NCBI GenBank assembly: GCA_017303855.1 | Contig: JAFLBL010000001.1 | Coordinates: 377,978-441,977, forward strand | Direction of reading: 5' to 3' | From: Chitinophagales bacterium | Lineage (GTDB): Bacteria; Bacteroidota; Bacteroidia; Chitinophagales; Chitinophagaceae | Length of the DNA: 64,000 nt | Shown: positions 46,738-56,318 of the stretch, in pieces | Layout: each line of letters starts with the position of its first letter | How positions within the stretch are numbered: the stretch's first letter is position 1 | The notes under the pieces: generated by a model | The model's database searches: none | Seen by the model: the letters and a program-made list of their open reading frames with translations, nothing else | What the model was told of the DNA's origin: nothing | Program-made: the position numbers and the translations under genes

Positions 46738-47128
46738 TAGATATTTCCGGTTTGGGTACCACAATGGCCGTGGTATCCAGTTTCACGTTTTCCGCGCCTC
46801 CAAGCGCTTTTTTCAGTCCCAGTATATACTGCGTCTTGTAAGCATCCTGTCTTTCCACGGAATCGACCCGGTACTGAAGCCGTTTAAGCTCCATAATTGA
46901 TTTATAATCATTACTTGTGCCAGGAATATAGTACTTCAAAGGTGTGAAAACGATGAGGGCAACGGTGAGTCCTACTAATACAACAAATATTGTGCTCAAC
47001 ATGATATAAACACTCAGCCGGGACAATTTAAATGTCACTACTTCTTCGTATGTGTCATCATTCATCACTACCAGGCGATAGCGGTTTCTCAATCGTTGTA
47101 ACGTGGATCCGGCTTCTAATTTGGCCAT
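46730..47128 (-). CDS. Single-pass membrane protein of the bactofilin operon
   Basis: 132 residues from ATG 47128 (MAKLEAGSTLQRLRNRYR); the longer frame from 47200 begins before the TATCTTTA -7 box. A short cytoplasmic N-terminus (LVVMNDDTYEEVVTFKLS) is followed by one transmembrane helix (about 40-65) and a coiled-coil-like periplasmic part (IMELKRLQYRVDSVERQ). The N-terminal half resembles the cytoplasmic/transmembrane part of M23 peptidases that partner bactofilins, but the peptidase domain is absent. Possible membrane anchor or regulator for the bactofilin. Confidence 0.75.
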   Translation of the reverse strand: MAKLEAGSTLQRLRNRYRLVVMNDDTYEEVVTFKLSRLSVYIMLSTIFVVLVGLTVALIVFTPLKYYIPGTSNDYKSIMELKRLQYRVDSVERQDAYKTQYILGLKKALGGAENVKLDTTAIVVPKPEISND

Positions 47129-47146
47129 AATCGGATTTTTGGATTC

Positions 47147-47154
47147 TAAAGATA
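47147..47154 (-). promoter_or_regulatory. -7 box of the bactofilin operon
   Basis: TATCTTTA on the minus strand, 18 bases before ATG 47128; drives five overlapping or closely spaced genes down to 45008. Confidence 0.6.
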
Positions 47155-47269
47155 GGAAATGAACCGGCTTTTGCCCCTGAACAGCCCTGAAATCGGCCAA
47201 AATAATTTGCCGTACTTTTATACTAAAATATTTGAATTTCAGTTATTAAGACTTTAGATTGCGCCGGCA

Positions 47270-50227
47270 ATGCGACTTAACCGACATACCAATTTTTTAC
47301 TGTTTTTCCTGATCCTTTTGCTGGCCGGATTTCCCGCATTCAGTCAGCTGGGCTTTGATCTGAATATCAAAAAGCCAAAAGAGTATGAGGAAAGAGTGCT
47401 GCGCTCTGAAAAAACCGACAAAAAATTTACCGTACCCCGCCGTTTTGTACAGAATACCGTAACACATTATAACTACGCTTTTAATGCCAGTAATAAACTG
47501 AACGAAGTACTGGAACGGGCCAAACTGGCATTCAAAGATGATTATTCCAGGCTCCTTCCCTTTTACAACTATACCCTGGATGTTACGGCCGCCGATTCCA
47601 TTCAACTGGACTCCATAACGTATAAAGCCTCTTCCGGTATTGCTCTGCATGATCTCCGCAATGATTGGGTGGACAACCTGTACCTGCTCTGGGGAGCCGC
47701 TTATTACCTGCAAAAAGATTATGATTCGGCCTACCAGATGTTTCAGTTTATCAATTATGCATTTGCCCCCAAGGAAAAGGACGGTTATTATAAAGCGATA
47801 GGCAGTGCACGTGATGGTAATTCGGCCCTGAGTATTGCCACCAAAGAAAAAAATAATCTCTCCCGGAAATTATTTGCAAGGCCGCCCAGCCGGAATGATG
47901 CCTTTATCTGGCAGATTCGCAATTTTCTGGCACAGGATCAGTTTGCCGAAGCAGCCAGCCTGATTGTGACCCTGCGTGATGATCCTTATTTCCCTGATCG
48001 TTTGCGTAATGACCTGCATGAAGTGCAGGCTTATTCATTTTATAAACAGAACATGTGGGACAGTGCCGCATTTCACCTGGAACAGGCGCTTAGTAATGCA
48101 ACCAACCAGCAGGAACGGGCGCGGTGGGAATACCTTGCCGGTCAGCTTTTTGAAAGATCCGGGCACTATAAAGAGGCCCGTAAAAACTATGACCGTTCTA
48201 TCAGCCGTACCACGGATCTGATTATGGAAATATATGCCCGCCTGGCCGCTATCCGCTGCAACAAAGACGAGGGCACTACCGATATTTCCAAAAATGTGAA
48301 TGAACTGGTGAAGATGGCCCGCCGGGACAAATACACCGACTACCAGGATATTATTTACTACATGGCCGCCCAAATGGAACTGGAGGGAAATAATATTGAC
48401 AATGCAATTGCCCTGCTCCGGGAAAGTACCCTGGCGCCCAATAATAATCCCGGGCAGAAAAACAAGGCCTTCCTTCAACTCGCGGATATATCTTTTGCCC
48501 GGAAGGATTATAAGAATGCTGCTACTTTTTACGATAGTCTGAAACTTGATGATCCGTCCATACCTGATCCTGAATCTATTGCAGCGCGGAAAAATTCACT
48601 CCGGCTGATTGTCAGCAATCTGGCCATCATTGAACGACAGGACAGCCTTCAACGTATAGCCGCAATGCCCGAAGATGAACGCCGCGATTATGTAAGGAAA
48701 CTGGTGCGGCATCTCCGTAAACAGCAGGGTTTAAAAGATGAACAACCGGTCCTGACCGGCGGATCTGTGATTCCGGGAAATACACCGCCTGTCAGTTTAT
48801 TTACAGGAGGAGACAATAAAGGGGAATGGTATTTTTATAATGCCGGTTCCCGCAGTCGTGGCCAGGCAGAGTTCAAAGCAAAGTGGGGCAATCGTCCGAA
48901 TGTGGACAACTGGCGCCGGCAGGCTTCTCTTTTGAATAAAAACGCCAATACACAGGGCGGCAACAACACTACCGACCAGGGAAATGCGAATAGTACTGAC
49001 AACGGGGGAACTGGCTTTGATGATCTGTATGCCCGTTTACCGCTTACAGAACAACAACTGGCACAATCCAACGATTCTATACAAAAGGCGCAGTTTGCCT
49101 TGGGCAAAGCATATATACAGGGCATTGAAGACTGCACAGCCGGCACTGGCGCACTGGAAGCATTACGGAGTAAATTCCCGGCATTTATGCCCATGGATGA
49201 ACTGCTGTTCAACCTTTATTATTGCTATAATAAAAACGGTGAAACGGCCAAAGCCGCGGCCGTTAAAAAAATACTGGCAGAAAAACACGGAAACAGCAAC
49301 CTGACAACCATTGTTACAACCGGAAAAAATCCGGCTGATGCGGCAGGTAATACCGATGCCACCAAAACCTATGAACAGATCTATGATCTTTTTATAGAAG
49401 GAAAATTCGATGCTGCAATCGCCCTGAAAAAATCAGCGGACAGCCTGCATGGCAAAAATTTCTGGACCCCGCAATTGCTCTATATTGAAGCCGTCTATTA
49501 TATCAAACAGCGTGAAGACGGAAAGGCAAAAGAAGTGTTGCAACAAATACAGAAAACATTTCCCAATAGTCCGTTGTCACTCAAAGCCACCAGTATGCTG
49601 GATGTGCTGAGCCGCAGGGCACAGATTGAAGCCGAACTGACAGCACTGCAGATTACCCGTTATGCGGACTCCACTACTGTAAATCCCCCGGTAATACCCG
49701 TTTCACCACCCGTTACACCGGTCATCGTTAAAACAGGAACCACACCGGATACAACTGTTAAAAAACCGGTGGTAACTCCCCCGCCGGTTGTACAGCCCAA
49801 GCCGGATACGGCCACGGTAAAACCGGCAATGCCTGCACCGGTTTTATATACTTACAAGCCGGCCGACAAATACTATGTGGTTTTGGTGCTGAATAAAGTG
49901 GATCCGGTATTCATGAATGAGGCGAAAAATGCATTCTTCCGCTACAACCGCGAAACGTTTTACAATAAAACCTATACCGCCGAATTAGTACCACTGGATG
50001 AAGAAAACCGGTTATTGCTGATGTCTTTCTTTAATGACGCCCAGGATGCGGTGACTTATGTGGAGAAAACAAAGCCGAAAACAGCTACGGATATCATCCC
50101 CTGGATGAAAGGCGGTAAATATTATTTCACGATTATTTCAGAAGCAAACCTGCAGGTACTGAAAACCAGTAAGGATCTGGAGGCTTATAAGCGTTTTTTG
50201 GAACAACATTTGCCGGGAAAGTTCTGA
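47270..50227 (+). CDS. SprE/PorW-like TPR protein of the type IX secretion system
   Basis: 985 residues. Signal peptide to about Ser26-Gln27. The N-terminal block (KKPKEYEERVLRSEKTDKKF, then RRFVQNTVTHYNYAFNA near residue 62) followed by many TPR-like helices (about 60-460) is the pattern of SprE/PorW, a T9SS component required for secretion and gliding. There is a low-complexity Asn/Gly/Thr linker (about 555-590), more TPR units (about 600-790) and a Pro/Val-rich hinge (about 805-865) before a C-terminal domain (YYVVLVLNKVDPVFMNEAKN). Flavobacterial SprE is a lipoprotein; this signal peptide shows no lipobox Cys, which is a difference. Confidence 0.82.
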   Translation: MRLNRHTNFLLFFLILLLAGFPAFSQLGFDLNIKKPKEYEERVLRSEKTDKKFTVPRRFVQNTVTHYNYAFNASNKLNEVLERAKLAFKDDYSRLLPFYNYTLDVTAADSIQLDSITYKASSGIALHDLRNDWVDNLYLLWGAAYYLQKDYDSAYQMFQFINYAFAPKEKDGYYKAIGSARDGNSALSIATKEKNNLSRKLFARPPSRNDAFIWQIRNFLAQDQFAEAASLIVTLRDDPYFPDRLRNDLHEVQAYSFYKQNMWDSAAFHLEQALSNATNQQERARWEYLAGQLFERSGHYKEARKNYDRSISRTTDLIMEIYARLAAIRCNKDEGTTDISKNVNELVKMARRDKYTDYQDIIYYMAAQMELEGNNIDNAIALLRESTLAPNNNPGQKNKAFLQLADISFARKDYKNAATFYDSLKLDDPSIPDPESIAARKNSLRLIVSNLAIIERQDSLQRIAAMPEDERRDYVRKLVRHLRKQQGLKDEQPVLTGGSVIPGNTPPVSLFTGGDNKGEWYFYNAGSRSRGQAEFKAKWGNRPNVDNWRRQASLLNKNANTQGGNNTTDQGNANSTDNGGTGFDDLYARLPLTEQQLAQSNDSIQKAQFALGKAYIQGIEDCTAGTGALEALRSKFPAFMPMDELLFNLYYCYNKNGETAKAAAVKKILAEKHGNSNLTTIVTTGKNPADAAGNTDATKTYEQIYDLFIEGKFDAAIALKKSADSLHGKNFWTPQLLYIEAVYYIKQREDGKAKEVLQQIQKTFPNSPLSLKATSMLDVLSRRAQIEAELTALQITRYADSTTVNPPVIPVSPPVTPVIVKTGTTPDTTVKKPVVTPPPVVQPKPDTATVKPAMPAPVLYTYKPADKYYVVLVLNKVDPVFMNEAKNAFFRYNRETFYNKTYTAELVPLDEENRLLLMSFFNDAQDAVTYVEKTKPKTATDIIPWMKGGKYYFTIISEANLQVLKTSKDLEAYKRFLEQHLPGKF

Positions 50228-50309
50228 GTAAAAATCTTCAACGGTAAGCGGATGCCCCACTTTCGCAAAAATTTAAATACCGGAAACACACGGCCCCCGG
50301 GTAATTGCT

Positions 50310-50317
50310 TATTTTCG
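50310..50317 (+). promoter_or_regulatory. -7-like box upstream of PBP1A gene
   Basis: TATTTTCG, one mismatch to consensus, 47 bases before the ATG at 50365. Confidence 0.4.
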
Positions 50318-50364
50318 GGACACTGTTTTAACAAACAGCCGATTAAACTCTAACCACATCTTTT

Positions 50365-52770
50365 ATGAAAAAAACGGTCCGGATTTTCTGGCGTATTTTT
50401 TTTGGCGGTTTTGCCGCATTTGTTCTGCTGCTGATACTGGCGAATTATGGTGTATTCGGCAAAATGCCCACGCTGACCGAACTGGAGAATCCGTCCATCC
50501 TGCAGGCTTCTGAAGTATATGCGGAAGATGGTACAATTATGGGGAAATATTACCGTGAAAATGGTAACCGGAGTGTGGTGAAGTACCGTGATATTTCCAA
50601 ACATATTGTGGAAGCCCTGATTGCCACAGAGGATAAACGTTTCTACTCTCATTCCGGTATTGACCTGAAAGGTACACTGCGGGCTGTATTTACCGCCGGT
50701 ACACAGGGAGGAGGCAGCACAATTACCCAGCAATTAGCCAAAGCCCTGCTCGACCAGGGTAGTAAGAACAAGGCCTGGCGGGTGATTGAAAAGCTGAAAG
50801 AGTGGATCATTGCCGTTAAACTGGAAAGAAATTTTACCAAAGAAGAAATCATTTCCCTGTACCTGAATACGGTTCCTTATTCGGATAATGTATTTGGCAT
50901 CCGGAATGCCGCCCGTACTTTTTTTCAGAAAGAACCAGACCGGGTAAATGTGGAAGAAGCCGCCCTGATGGTGGGTATGATCAATGGTCCGGGTTTGTAC
51001 AACCCCCGCCGGAATCCGAAAGCGGCCCTGGACAGAAGGAACCTGGTGATCAGCCGGATGGAAGAAAACAACAATGTCACCTCTCCCGAAGCATTGCGCC
51101 TGAAAGGCACTCCTATCAAGCTCAATTATAAAAAAATGGATGAGAATACGGGGTATGCTCCATATTTCCGGGAAGTGCTGAAAGGAGAAATCCGGGAGGC
51201 GCTGAAAGGAGTGGAAAAACCCAATGGGGATGCTTATGATTTGTATGATGACGGATTGAAAATTTATACAACAATTAATGTGCAGATGCAGCAATATGCC
51301 GAAGAAGGCCTGGCGCAGCATATGACGATGTTACAGAAAGGGATCAGTGCCCGGGGAGATATGAAGACCGGTTCCATCTGGAAAGGACACGAGAAATTTC
51401 TCGAAAAAGCCATTAAGGAATCTGACCGTTGGAAAAACCTGGAAGACGACGGGTTAAGTGATAAGGAAATCAGGGCCTCTTTTAATGTAAAAGTGCCCAT
51501 GCGGGTTTTTGCCTGGAACGCCAAACGGGAAAAAGATACGGTAATGACCCCGCTTGATTCGATAAAATATCACCTGCAGATGGAACAGGCCGGTTTTATT
51601 GCCATGGATCCTGTTACGGGTGAAATCAGGGCCTGGGTGGGTGGTATCAATTTTAAAACCTATAAGAATGACCACGTCAACCTGAGAACAAAAAGGCAGG
51701 TAGGCTCCACTATTAAACCATTGCTCTATACACAGGCGATGGAAGAAAGAGGATTCACCCCGACCACCGAATGCGAAAATGTGGCCCAGTTCTTTCCCGG
51801 GAGCGGCTGGGTTCCGGCGGGTAAACAATGTGGTGGTGGCACGTTAACGATGGCAGATGCCCTGGCCTTTTCAAAAAACTGCGCAACAGCGTTTATAATG
51901 AAGCAGGTTGGTCCAAAGCAATTCAGCGAGTTCATGTCCAAGCTGAATATCCCCACCCCGGTTGACCCCTATCCGTCCACCGCGCTGGGTACCTGCAATC
52001 TGTCCATGTATGAAATGCTCTGGGGGTATACCATTTTTGCCGGACGCGGCTTTTCCACAAAGCCCTATGCCATCAGCAGGATAGAAGACCGGAACGGAAA
52101 TATCATCAAACGTTTTGACTTCAGTGGAAACCGGAAAGAAGCCGTGAGCGAAGTAACGGCCTATACCATGGCCCGGATGATGCAGGGTACAGTTGACAAG
52201 GGTACGGCGAAAGGTATGCGTACCCGTGTGGGTGCGGCTGAAATGGGCGGAAAAACAGGTACCACCAACGACAATGCGGATGCCTGGTTTATCGGTTATA
52301 CACCACAGTTACTGGCCGGCTCCTGGGTGGGATTTGAATACCAGTTTATGCGCAACCAGGGCGACGGTAACCGGATTGCACGTCCTATAACGGAGTATTT
52401 TTTCCAGAAAGTACTGGCAGATAAAAAAATGGGGATTGAGAAAGATGCCCGTTTTGTAAAACCAGCCGATCTGGAAAATGAAATCAACAGTGCGGATATC
52501 ATCATCAGTGAACAGGATCCGGTGCCCGGTGCCGAAGGGGATGATATGGGTGTAGGTTCCGAAGAGGACTATAACATGAGTAACAGTGAATATATCGGTC
52601 CGGAATCGGCCCCGATAAAAGATGACGATAATAAACCGGCTAAAAAAGATACGGCTAATAAAACCCCAATCAAAAAAGAGGACGATCAGGCAAAACCGAT
52701 CGGTACCCCGAAAGAAGACCAAAAGAAGAAAAAAGGGTTATTTAAACGGCTTTTTGACCGTAATAACTGA
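50365..52770 (+). CDS. Penicillin-binding protein 1A (bifunctional glycosyltransferase/transpeptidase)
   Basis: 801 residues. One membrane anchor (about 8-30), then a GT51 transglycosylase domain with catalytic Glu89 in EDKRFYSHSG, GGSTITQQLAK near residue 114 and the later LERNFTKEEI block; then a transpeptidase domain with Ser448-T-I-K451, the SKN triad element near 506 and K630-TG. A Lys/Asp-rich tail follows (about 730-801). It polymerises and crosslinks peptidoglycan at the outer face of the inner membrane. It stands alone, with a terminator 27 bases after the stop. Confidence 0.96.
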   Translation: MKKTVRIFWRIFFGGFAAFVLLLILANYGVFGKMPTLTELENPSILQASEVYAEDGTIMGKYYRENGNRSVVKYRDISKHIVEALIATEDKRFYSHSGIDLKGTLRAVFTAGTQGGGSTITQQLAKALLDQGSKNKAWRVIEKLKEWIIAVKLERNFTKEEIISLYLNTVPYSDNVFGIRNAARTFFQKEPDRVNVEEAALMVGMINGPGLYNPRRNPKAALDRRNLVISRMEENNNVTSPEALRLKGTPIKLNYKKMDENTGYAPYFREVLKGEIREALKGVEKPNGDAYDLYDDGLKIYTTINVQMQQYAEEGLAQHMTMLQKGISARGDMKTGSIWKGHEKFLEKAIKESDRWKNLEDDGLSDKEIRASFNVKVPMRVFAWNAKREKDTVMTPLDSIKYHLQMEQAGFIAMDPVTGEIRAWVGGINFKTYKNDHVNLRTKRQVGSTIKPLLYTQAMEERGFTPTTECENVAQFFPGSGWVPAGKQCGGGTLTMADALAFSKNCATAFIMKQVGPKQFSEFMSKLNIPTPVDPYPSTALGTCNLSMYEMLWGYTIFAGRGFSTKPYAISRIEDRNGNIIKRFDFSGNRKEAVSEVTAYTMARMMQGTVDKGTAKGMRTRVGAAEMGGKTGTTNDNADAWFIGYTPQLLAGSWVGFEYQFMRNQGDGNRIARPITEYFFQKVLADKKMGIEKDARFVKPADLENEINSADIIISEQDPVPGAEGDDMGVGSEEDYNMSNSEYIGPESAPIKDDDNKPAKKDTANKTPIKKEDDQAKPIGTPKEDQKKKKGLFKRLFDRNN

Positions 52771-52796
52771 TACGCTGTACCTTACGGCTGCCAGCA

Positions 52797-52837
52797 AGCC
52801 CTTTCGTTTAAACTGCCGACGAAAGGGCTGTTTTTTT
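52797..52837 (+). terminator. Terminator of PBP1A gene
   Basis: Perfect 11-bp stem AGCCCTTTCGT / ACGAAAGGGCT, 11-base loop, G then seven T residues. Confidence 0.95.
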
Positions 52838-52939
52838 GTTCCACAGGAAGACCAGAAAATGACCGTTTCGAATGCAAAGAATGTGTATAATAATAGCCTG
52901 CAAACCGGCTTGCAGCAAGACTTATACCTCAAATATCAG

Positions 52940-52947
52940 TACCTTTG
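52940..52947 (+). promoter_or_regulatory. -7 box of ahcY
   Basis: TACCTTTG, 24 bases before the ATG at 52972. Confidence 0.7.
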
Positions 52948-52971
52948 CCGCCATAAAAATATAATCAACAA

Positions 52972-54297
52972 ATGTCAACTGTATCTACATCCATCAACTT
53001 CAGTCTGCCCTATAAAGTGGCCGATATTTCCCTTGCAGAATGGGGACGTAAAGAAATTCGTCTGGCCGAAGCAGAAATGCCCGGTCTGATGGCCATCCGT
53101 GCCGAATATGGCCCTTCCCAGCCACTGAAAGGTGCCCGTGTGGCCGGCTGTCTTCACATGACTATTCAGACAGCCGTTCTTATTGAAACCCTCGTAGCTC
53201 TTGGAGCTGAAGTTAAATGGAGTTCCTGTAATATCTTCTCCACGCAGGATCATGCCGCTGCCGCCATTGCCGCTGCCGGTATTGGTGTTTTTGCCTGGAA
53301 AGGACAGACCCAGGAAGAGGCCGACTGGTGTATTGAACAAACCCTGTTTTTCGGAGGCGCAGACCGTCCGCTGAATATGATCCTGGATGACGGAGGTGAC
53401 CTGACTAATATGGTGCTGGATACCTATCCTGAACTGGTACAGCATGTGAAAGGTATTTCTGAAGAAACCACCACGGGTGTACACCGTTTGTATGAGCGGG
53501 TAGCCAAGGGTACACTGCCCATGCCTGCCATCAATGTGAATGACTCTGTGACCAAGTCCAAATTTGACAATAAATACGGTTGTAAAGAATCCCTGGTGGA
53601 TTCGATCCGCCGCGCCACTGATGTGATGCTGGCGGGTAAAGTAGCCGTGGTAGGTGGTTACGGTGATGTAGGAAAAGGTTCTGCCGCTTCCCTGGCCGGT
53701 GCCGGATGCCGCGTGATTGTAACAGAGATCGATCCGATCTGTGCCCTGCAGGCCGCCATGGATGGTTTTGAAGTGAAGAAAATGATTGATGCGGTAAAAG
53801 AAGCCGATATCGTGGTAACCGCTTCCGGTTGCCGTGACCTGATCACCGGCGCGCATTTCAAACTGATGAAGGACAAAGCCATTGTTTGTAATATCGGGCA
53901 CTTCGATATCGAAATCGATATTGCCTGGCTGAATACCAATTACGGGCATACCAAAGACACAGTAAAACCACAGGTGGACATTTATAATGTGGACGGTCAT
54001 GATGTGATCATCCTCGCCGAAGGCCGCCTGGTAAACCTGGGTTGTGCCACCGGTCACCCTTCTTTTGTAATGAGTAATTCTTTCTCCAACCAGACCCTGG
54101 CCCAGATCGAGTTGTGGAATAACCACAAGAATTACGAAAACAAAGTATACGTTCTCCCCAAACACCTGGATGAGAAAGTAGCCCGGCTGCACCTTGCCAA
54201 AATCGGAGTGGAACTGGACGAACTGAGCGATGCGCAGGCGGAATACCTCGGCATCACCAAGGCGGGACCGTTCAAATCCGACCTTTACCGTTATTAA
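52972..54297 (+). CDS. ahcY: Adenosylhomocysteinase
   Basis: 441 residues. Substrate domain with [20 protein letters not shown] near the start, [15 protein letters not shown] near residue 85, and the NAD-binding domain with [20 protein letters not shown] near 224. The C-terminus [14 protein letters not shown] with [10 protein letters not shown] is the conserved end that contributes Lys and Tyr to the neighbouring NAD site. It reversibly hydrolyses S-adenosylhomocysteine to adenosine and homocysteine, clearing the product of SAM-dependent methylation. Tetrameric, cytoplasmic, single-gene unit. Confidence 0.98.
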   Translation: MSTVSTSINFSLPYKVADISLAEWGRKEIRLAEAEMPGLMAIRAEYGPSQPLKGARVAGCLHMTIQTAVLIETLVALGAEVKWSSCNIFSTQDHAAAAIAAAGIGVFAWKGQTQEEADWCIEQTLFFGGADRPLNMILDDGGDLTNMVLDTYPELVQHVKGISEETTTGVHRLYERVAKGTLPMPAINVNDSVTKSKFDNKYGCKESLVDSIRRATDVMLAGKVAVVGGYGDVGKGSAASLAGAGCRVIVTEIDPICALQAAMDGFEVKKMIDAVKEADIVVTASGCRDLITGAHFKLMKDKAIVCNIGHFDIEIDIAWLNTNYGHTKDTVKPQVDIYNVDGHDVIILAEGRLVNLGCATGHPSFVMSNSFSNQTLAQIELWNNHKNYENKVYVLPKHLDEKVARLHLAKIGVELDELSDAQAEYLGITKAGPFKSDLYRY

Positions 54298-54316
54298 TTT
54301 TACAGTTATTGTAATA

Positions 54317-54345
54317 AAAAGCCTGCCCCCGTGGCGGGCTTTTTT
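54317..54345 (+). terminator. Terminator of ahcY
   Basis: Stem AAAAGCCTGCC / GGCGGGCTTTT (11 bp, one T-G), 5-base loop, T tract to 54345. Confidence 0.9.
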
Positions 54346-54355
54346 GTGGCCCTGA

Positions 54356-54381
54356 AAAAACTTACTACTTAGTAAGTTTTT
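54356..54381. promoter_or_regulatory. TetR operator O1, 26-bp perfect palindrome
   Basis: Core ACTTACTA-CT-TAGTAAGT at 54360-54377, with the symmetry continuing through A and T runs to 54356 and 54381. It occupies the -33 to spacer region of the tetR promoter, so the TetR protein most likely represses its own gene. The shared core ACTTACT-N4-AGTAAGT recurs before the next gene. Confidence 0.88.
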
Positions 54382-54383
54382 GG

Positions 54384-54391
54384 TATATTTG
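54384..54391 (+). promoter_or_regulatory. -7 box 4 bases before tetR-family start codon
   Basis: TATATTTG (consensus), ATCC, ATG at 54396. It lies 2 bases after the operator. Confidence 0.75.
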
Positions 54392-54395
54392 ATCC

Positions 54396-54971
54396 ATGGC
54401 GTCCAGAACAGGTGATACCCGGGAAGAAATTGTACGGCTGGGAATGGAGTTTATCCAGACCTATGGGTACAATGCATTCAGTTATGCGGACATAGCAAAA
54501 AAACTGAACATAAAAAATGCCGCTGTTCATTATCACTTTCCCGGAAAAGAAGACCTGCTGATTGAAATTGTAGGCCAGTACATACAACGCTATCATGATC
54601 TCGCCAGGGCGTTAGAAGCACCTGGTTTAACTTCCCGAAAAAGAATTCAGGCATTTATTGACCGGTACACCACGCTCTGCGATCAGGGTAAAATCTGCCT
54701 GATTGGTTCGGTCGGGTCGGATTATTTTACCATGCCGGAAACGGTGAAAAAAAAACTCGGCGAACTGGTGGAACTGGTACTGGGTATGGTGGAAGGCGTA
54801 CTGCGGGATGGAAAGAAAAAAGGGGAATTCAGTTTCCCGGAAACACCACGTGTACGCGCATTGCTGATGATGACCAATCTGGCGGCAGGTGTACAACTGG
54901 CCCGCATAACAGGTCAAAAGGATTATAAAGCCATTTGTAACAGCCTGGTAAAACAACTGGCTGACACATAA
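54396..54971 (+). CDS. TetR/AcrR family transcriptional regulator
   Basis: 191 residues. N-terminal HTH (about 8-55): TREEIVRLGMEFIQTYGYNA, then FSYADIAKKLNIKNAAVHYHF with recognition helix KNAAVHYHFPGKEDLL. The C-terminal ligand-binding domain (about 60-191) is helical; the effector is unknown. A perfect palindrome overlaps its promoter and a matching site sits before the next gene, so it probably regulates itself and the exported-protein gene downstream. Confidence 0.93.
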   Translation: MASRTGDTREEIVRLGMEFIQTYGYNAFSYADIAKKLNIKNAAVHYHFPGKEDLLIEIVGQYIQRYHDLARALEAPGLTSRKRIQAFIDRYTTLCDQGKICLIGSVGSDYFTMPETVKKKLGELVELVLGMVEGVLRDGKKKGEFSFPETPRVRALLMMTNLAAGVQLARITGQKDYKAICNSLVKQLADT

Positions 54972-54988
54972 AATTTTTTACGCCAAAA

Positions 54989-55006
54989 ACTTACTTATTA
55001 GTAAGT
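54989..55006. promoter_or_regulatory. TetR operator O2 before exported-protein gene
   Basis: ACTTACT (54989-54995), TATT, AGTAAGT (55000-55006): same 18-bp geometry and half-sites as O1. It lies 28 bases before the ATG at 55035. Confidence 0.85.
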
Positions 55007-55034
55007 AACAATAACCTTCATCAAAAAAAACAAT

Positions 55035-55607
55035 ATGAAAAAGTACGTCCCCCTGTTCGCTGTCCTGCTCCTCCTGCTCCCTTTCCGTTCTTTACTGGCC
55101 CAGTCACCGGCGGGGTTCACACCCGGCTATGTTATTCTGGCTGATGGCAGCCGGCTTGACGGATCCATCAAGGAAAGTTTTAAATCCAAAGCCGCAATCG
55201 CTTTCCAGCCTGCCAGCGGAAAGAAAATAAACCTGGGTGCAAATGCCGTGAACGAAGTGAATATCGGGGGAAGCAGCTTTGTCAGCTATGCCAATGATTT
55301 CTTTAAAGTGATCAGTACTGGTACTACCCTGACCTTGCTGCAGAAAGTATCCGATGCCACCGGCAAAGTAATTTATAACGGGGCTGAAGCAGCCGGTATC
55401 AGTTCCGGAACAGAAGGACGTATCGGTGATTTCCTGATCCGGATAAACGGGCAATCCGCTCCGTTGCTGGTTACCGAAGCCGGCATCAATGGTTTGTTCA
55501 GCAATACCCTGACGGCTTGTCCGGCCATACAAACCAGCGCCAAAGCCGGTCAGTTAAAACTGGCTGACCTGGAGAAACTGGTAGCCCAATATAATACCTG
55601 TAAGTAA
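55035..55607 (+). CDS. Exported protein under TetR operator control, hypothetical
   Basis: 190 residues. Signal peptide MKKYVPLFAVLLLLLPFRSLLA. The mature part starts GYVILADGSRLDGSIKESF, a short beta-rich module also seen in other uncharacterised Bacteroidota exported proteins (a residue run VILADG-rLdGsIk), and ends with a helix LKLADLEKLVAQYN. Two Cys near the C-terminus. I recognise no family. Location downstream of operator O2 ties it to the TetR regulator. Confidence 0.8.
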   Translation: MKKYVPLFAVLLLLLPFRSLLAQSPAGFTPGYVILADGSRLDGSIKESFKSKAAIAFQPASGKKINLGANAVNEVNIGGSSFVSYANDFFKVISTGTTLTLLQKVSDATGKVIYNGAEAAGISSGTEGRIGDFLIRINGQSAPLLVTEAGINGLFSNTLTACPAIQTSAKAGQLKLADLEKLVAQYNTCK

Positions 55608-55723
55608 AAGATATTTCCTCTGTAAAAACCGAAACTGTATAAGGTTGTCTGAAATGATTATTCACGAACATGCTGGCCCATGCAGAAAGTCAGAAAAGTG
55701 GAGAATTGTTTCAGGCAGCTTTT

Positions 55724-56152
55724 TTATGCGGCAAACTGAACGGGAAAACTGAATGAAATGGTCGCCTGTTTCCGGGTGGCCCCTTCAATGCTGATATGAC
55801 CACCCAGCCGGGCAGCTTCCTGGCTTACAGAACCTACGCTGAAAGAAAGCGCATATCCATTATAGTTATTCCTTTCTTCTATTACCAACTGTACGGTATC
55901 TTTAAACCGTTCCGCGCTGACATGGATATCCCCTTCCCGGGATTGCTGTATCACGGCCAGCAGCAATTCTTCCAGCACATCCGTAAGCTGATCCGCTCCG
56001 TCTCCTAATAAAAGGTGCTTACTGACTTCATTCACCACACGTGTATGGTGGAGCACCGCAACGGGAAAAGTATCTTCGACAATATTCATCACCAGTTGAT
56101 TCAGGGAGATGGCACTATAGGCACCGCGGGGGGAGAATGTAGTTGCAGACAT
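55724..56152 (-). CDS. Small histidine-kinase-like ATPase (GHKL-like), degenerate
   Basis: 142 residues. The order resembles the end of a sensor histidine kinase: an N-box-like helix (LEELLLAVIQQSREGDIHVS near residue 62) and a later strand pattern with ARLGGHISIEGATRKQATIS. Key ATP-binding Asn and the D-x-G-x-G box are not clearly present, so it may bind no nucleotide. It has no phosphoacceptor domain or membrane segment. It could be an anti-sigma-type or kinase-derived regulator; this is a weak assignment. Confidence 0.6.
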   Translation of the reverse strand: MSATTFSPRGAYSAISLNQLVMNIVEDTFPVAVLHHTRVVNEVSKHLLLGDGADQLTDVLEELLLAVIQQSREGDIHVSAERFKDTVQLVIEERNNYNGYALSFSVGSVSQEAARLGGHISIEGATRKQATISFSFPVQFAA

Positions 56153-56318
56153 AGGGTTTCAATTTCAGGTTCTTCAAAGGGATTGGATCGTAAAATGTAC
56201 CATTGTTGAGTACCTTATAAAAGTACAACCCCCTGTACATACTACGACCAAACAGTTCCGTGAAATTCCGGACTTTAAAAGTTTATCCTTTCCCGGCTAA
56301 GTGTTTATGCTGCTTGTA

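Noticed and set aside
52975..54192. A 405-residue open frame on the minus strand across ahcY
   Set aside because: It is the antisense of a strongly conserved gene, has no recognisable domain and no promoter box; codon bias of the plus gene keeps it open.
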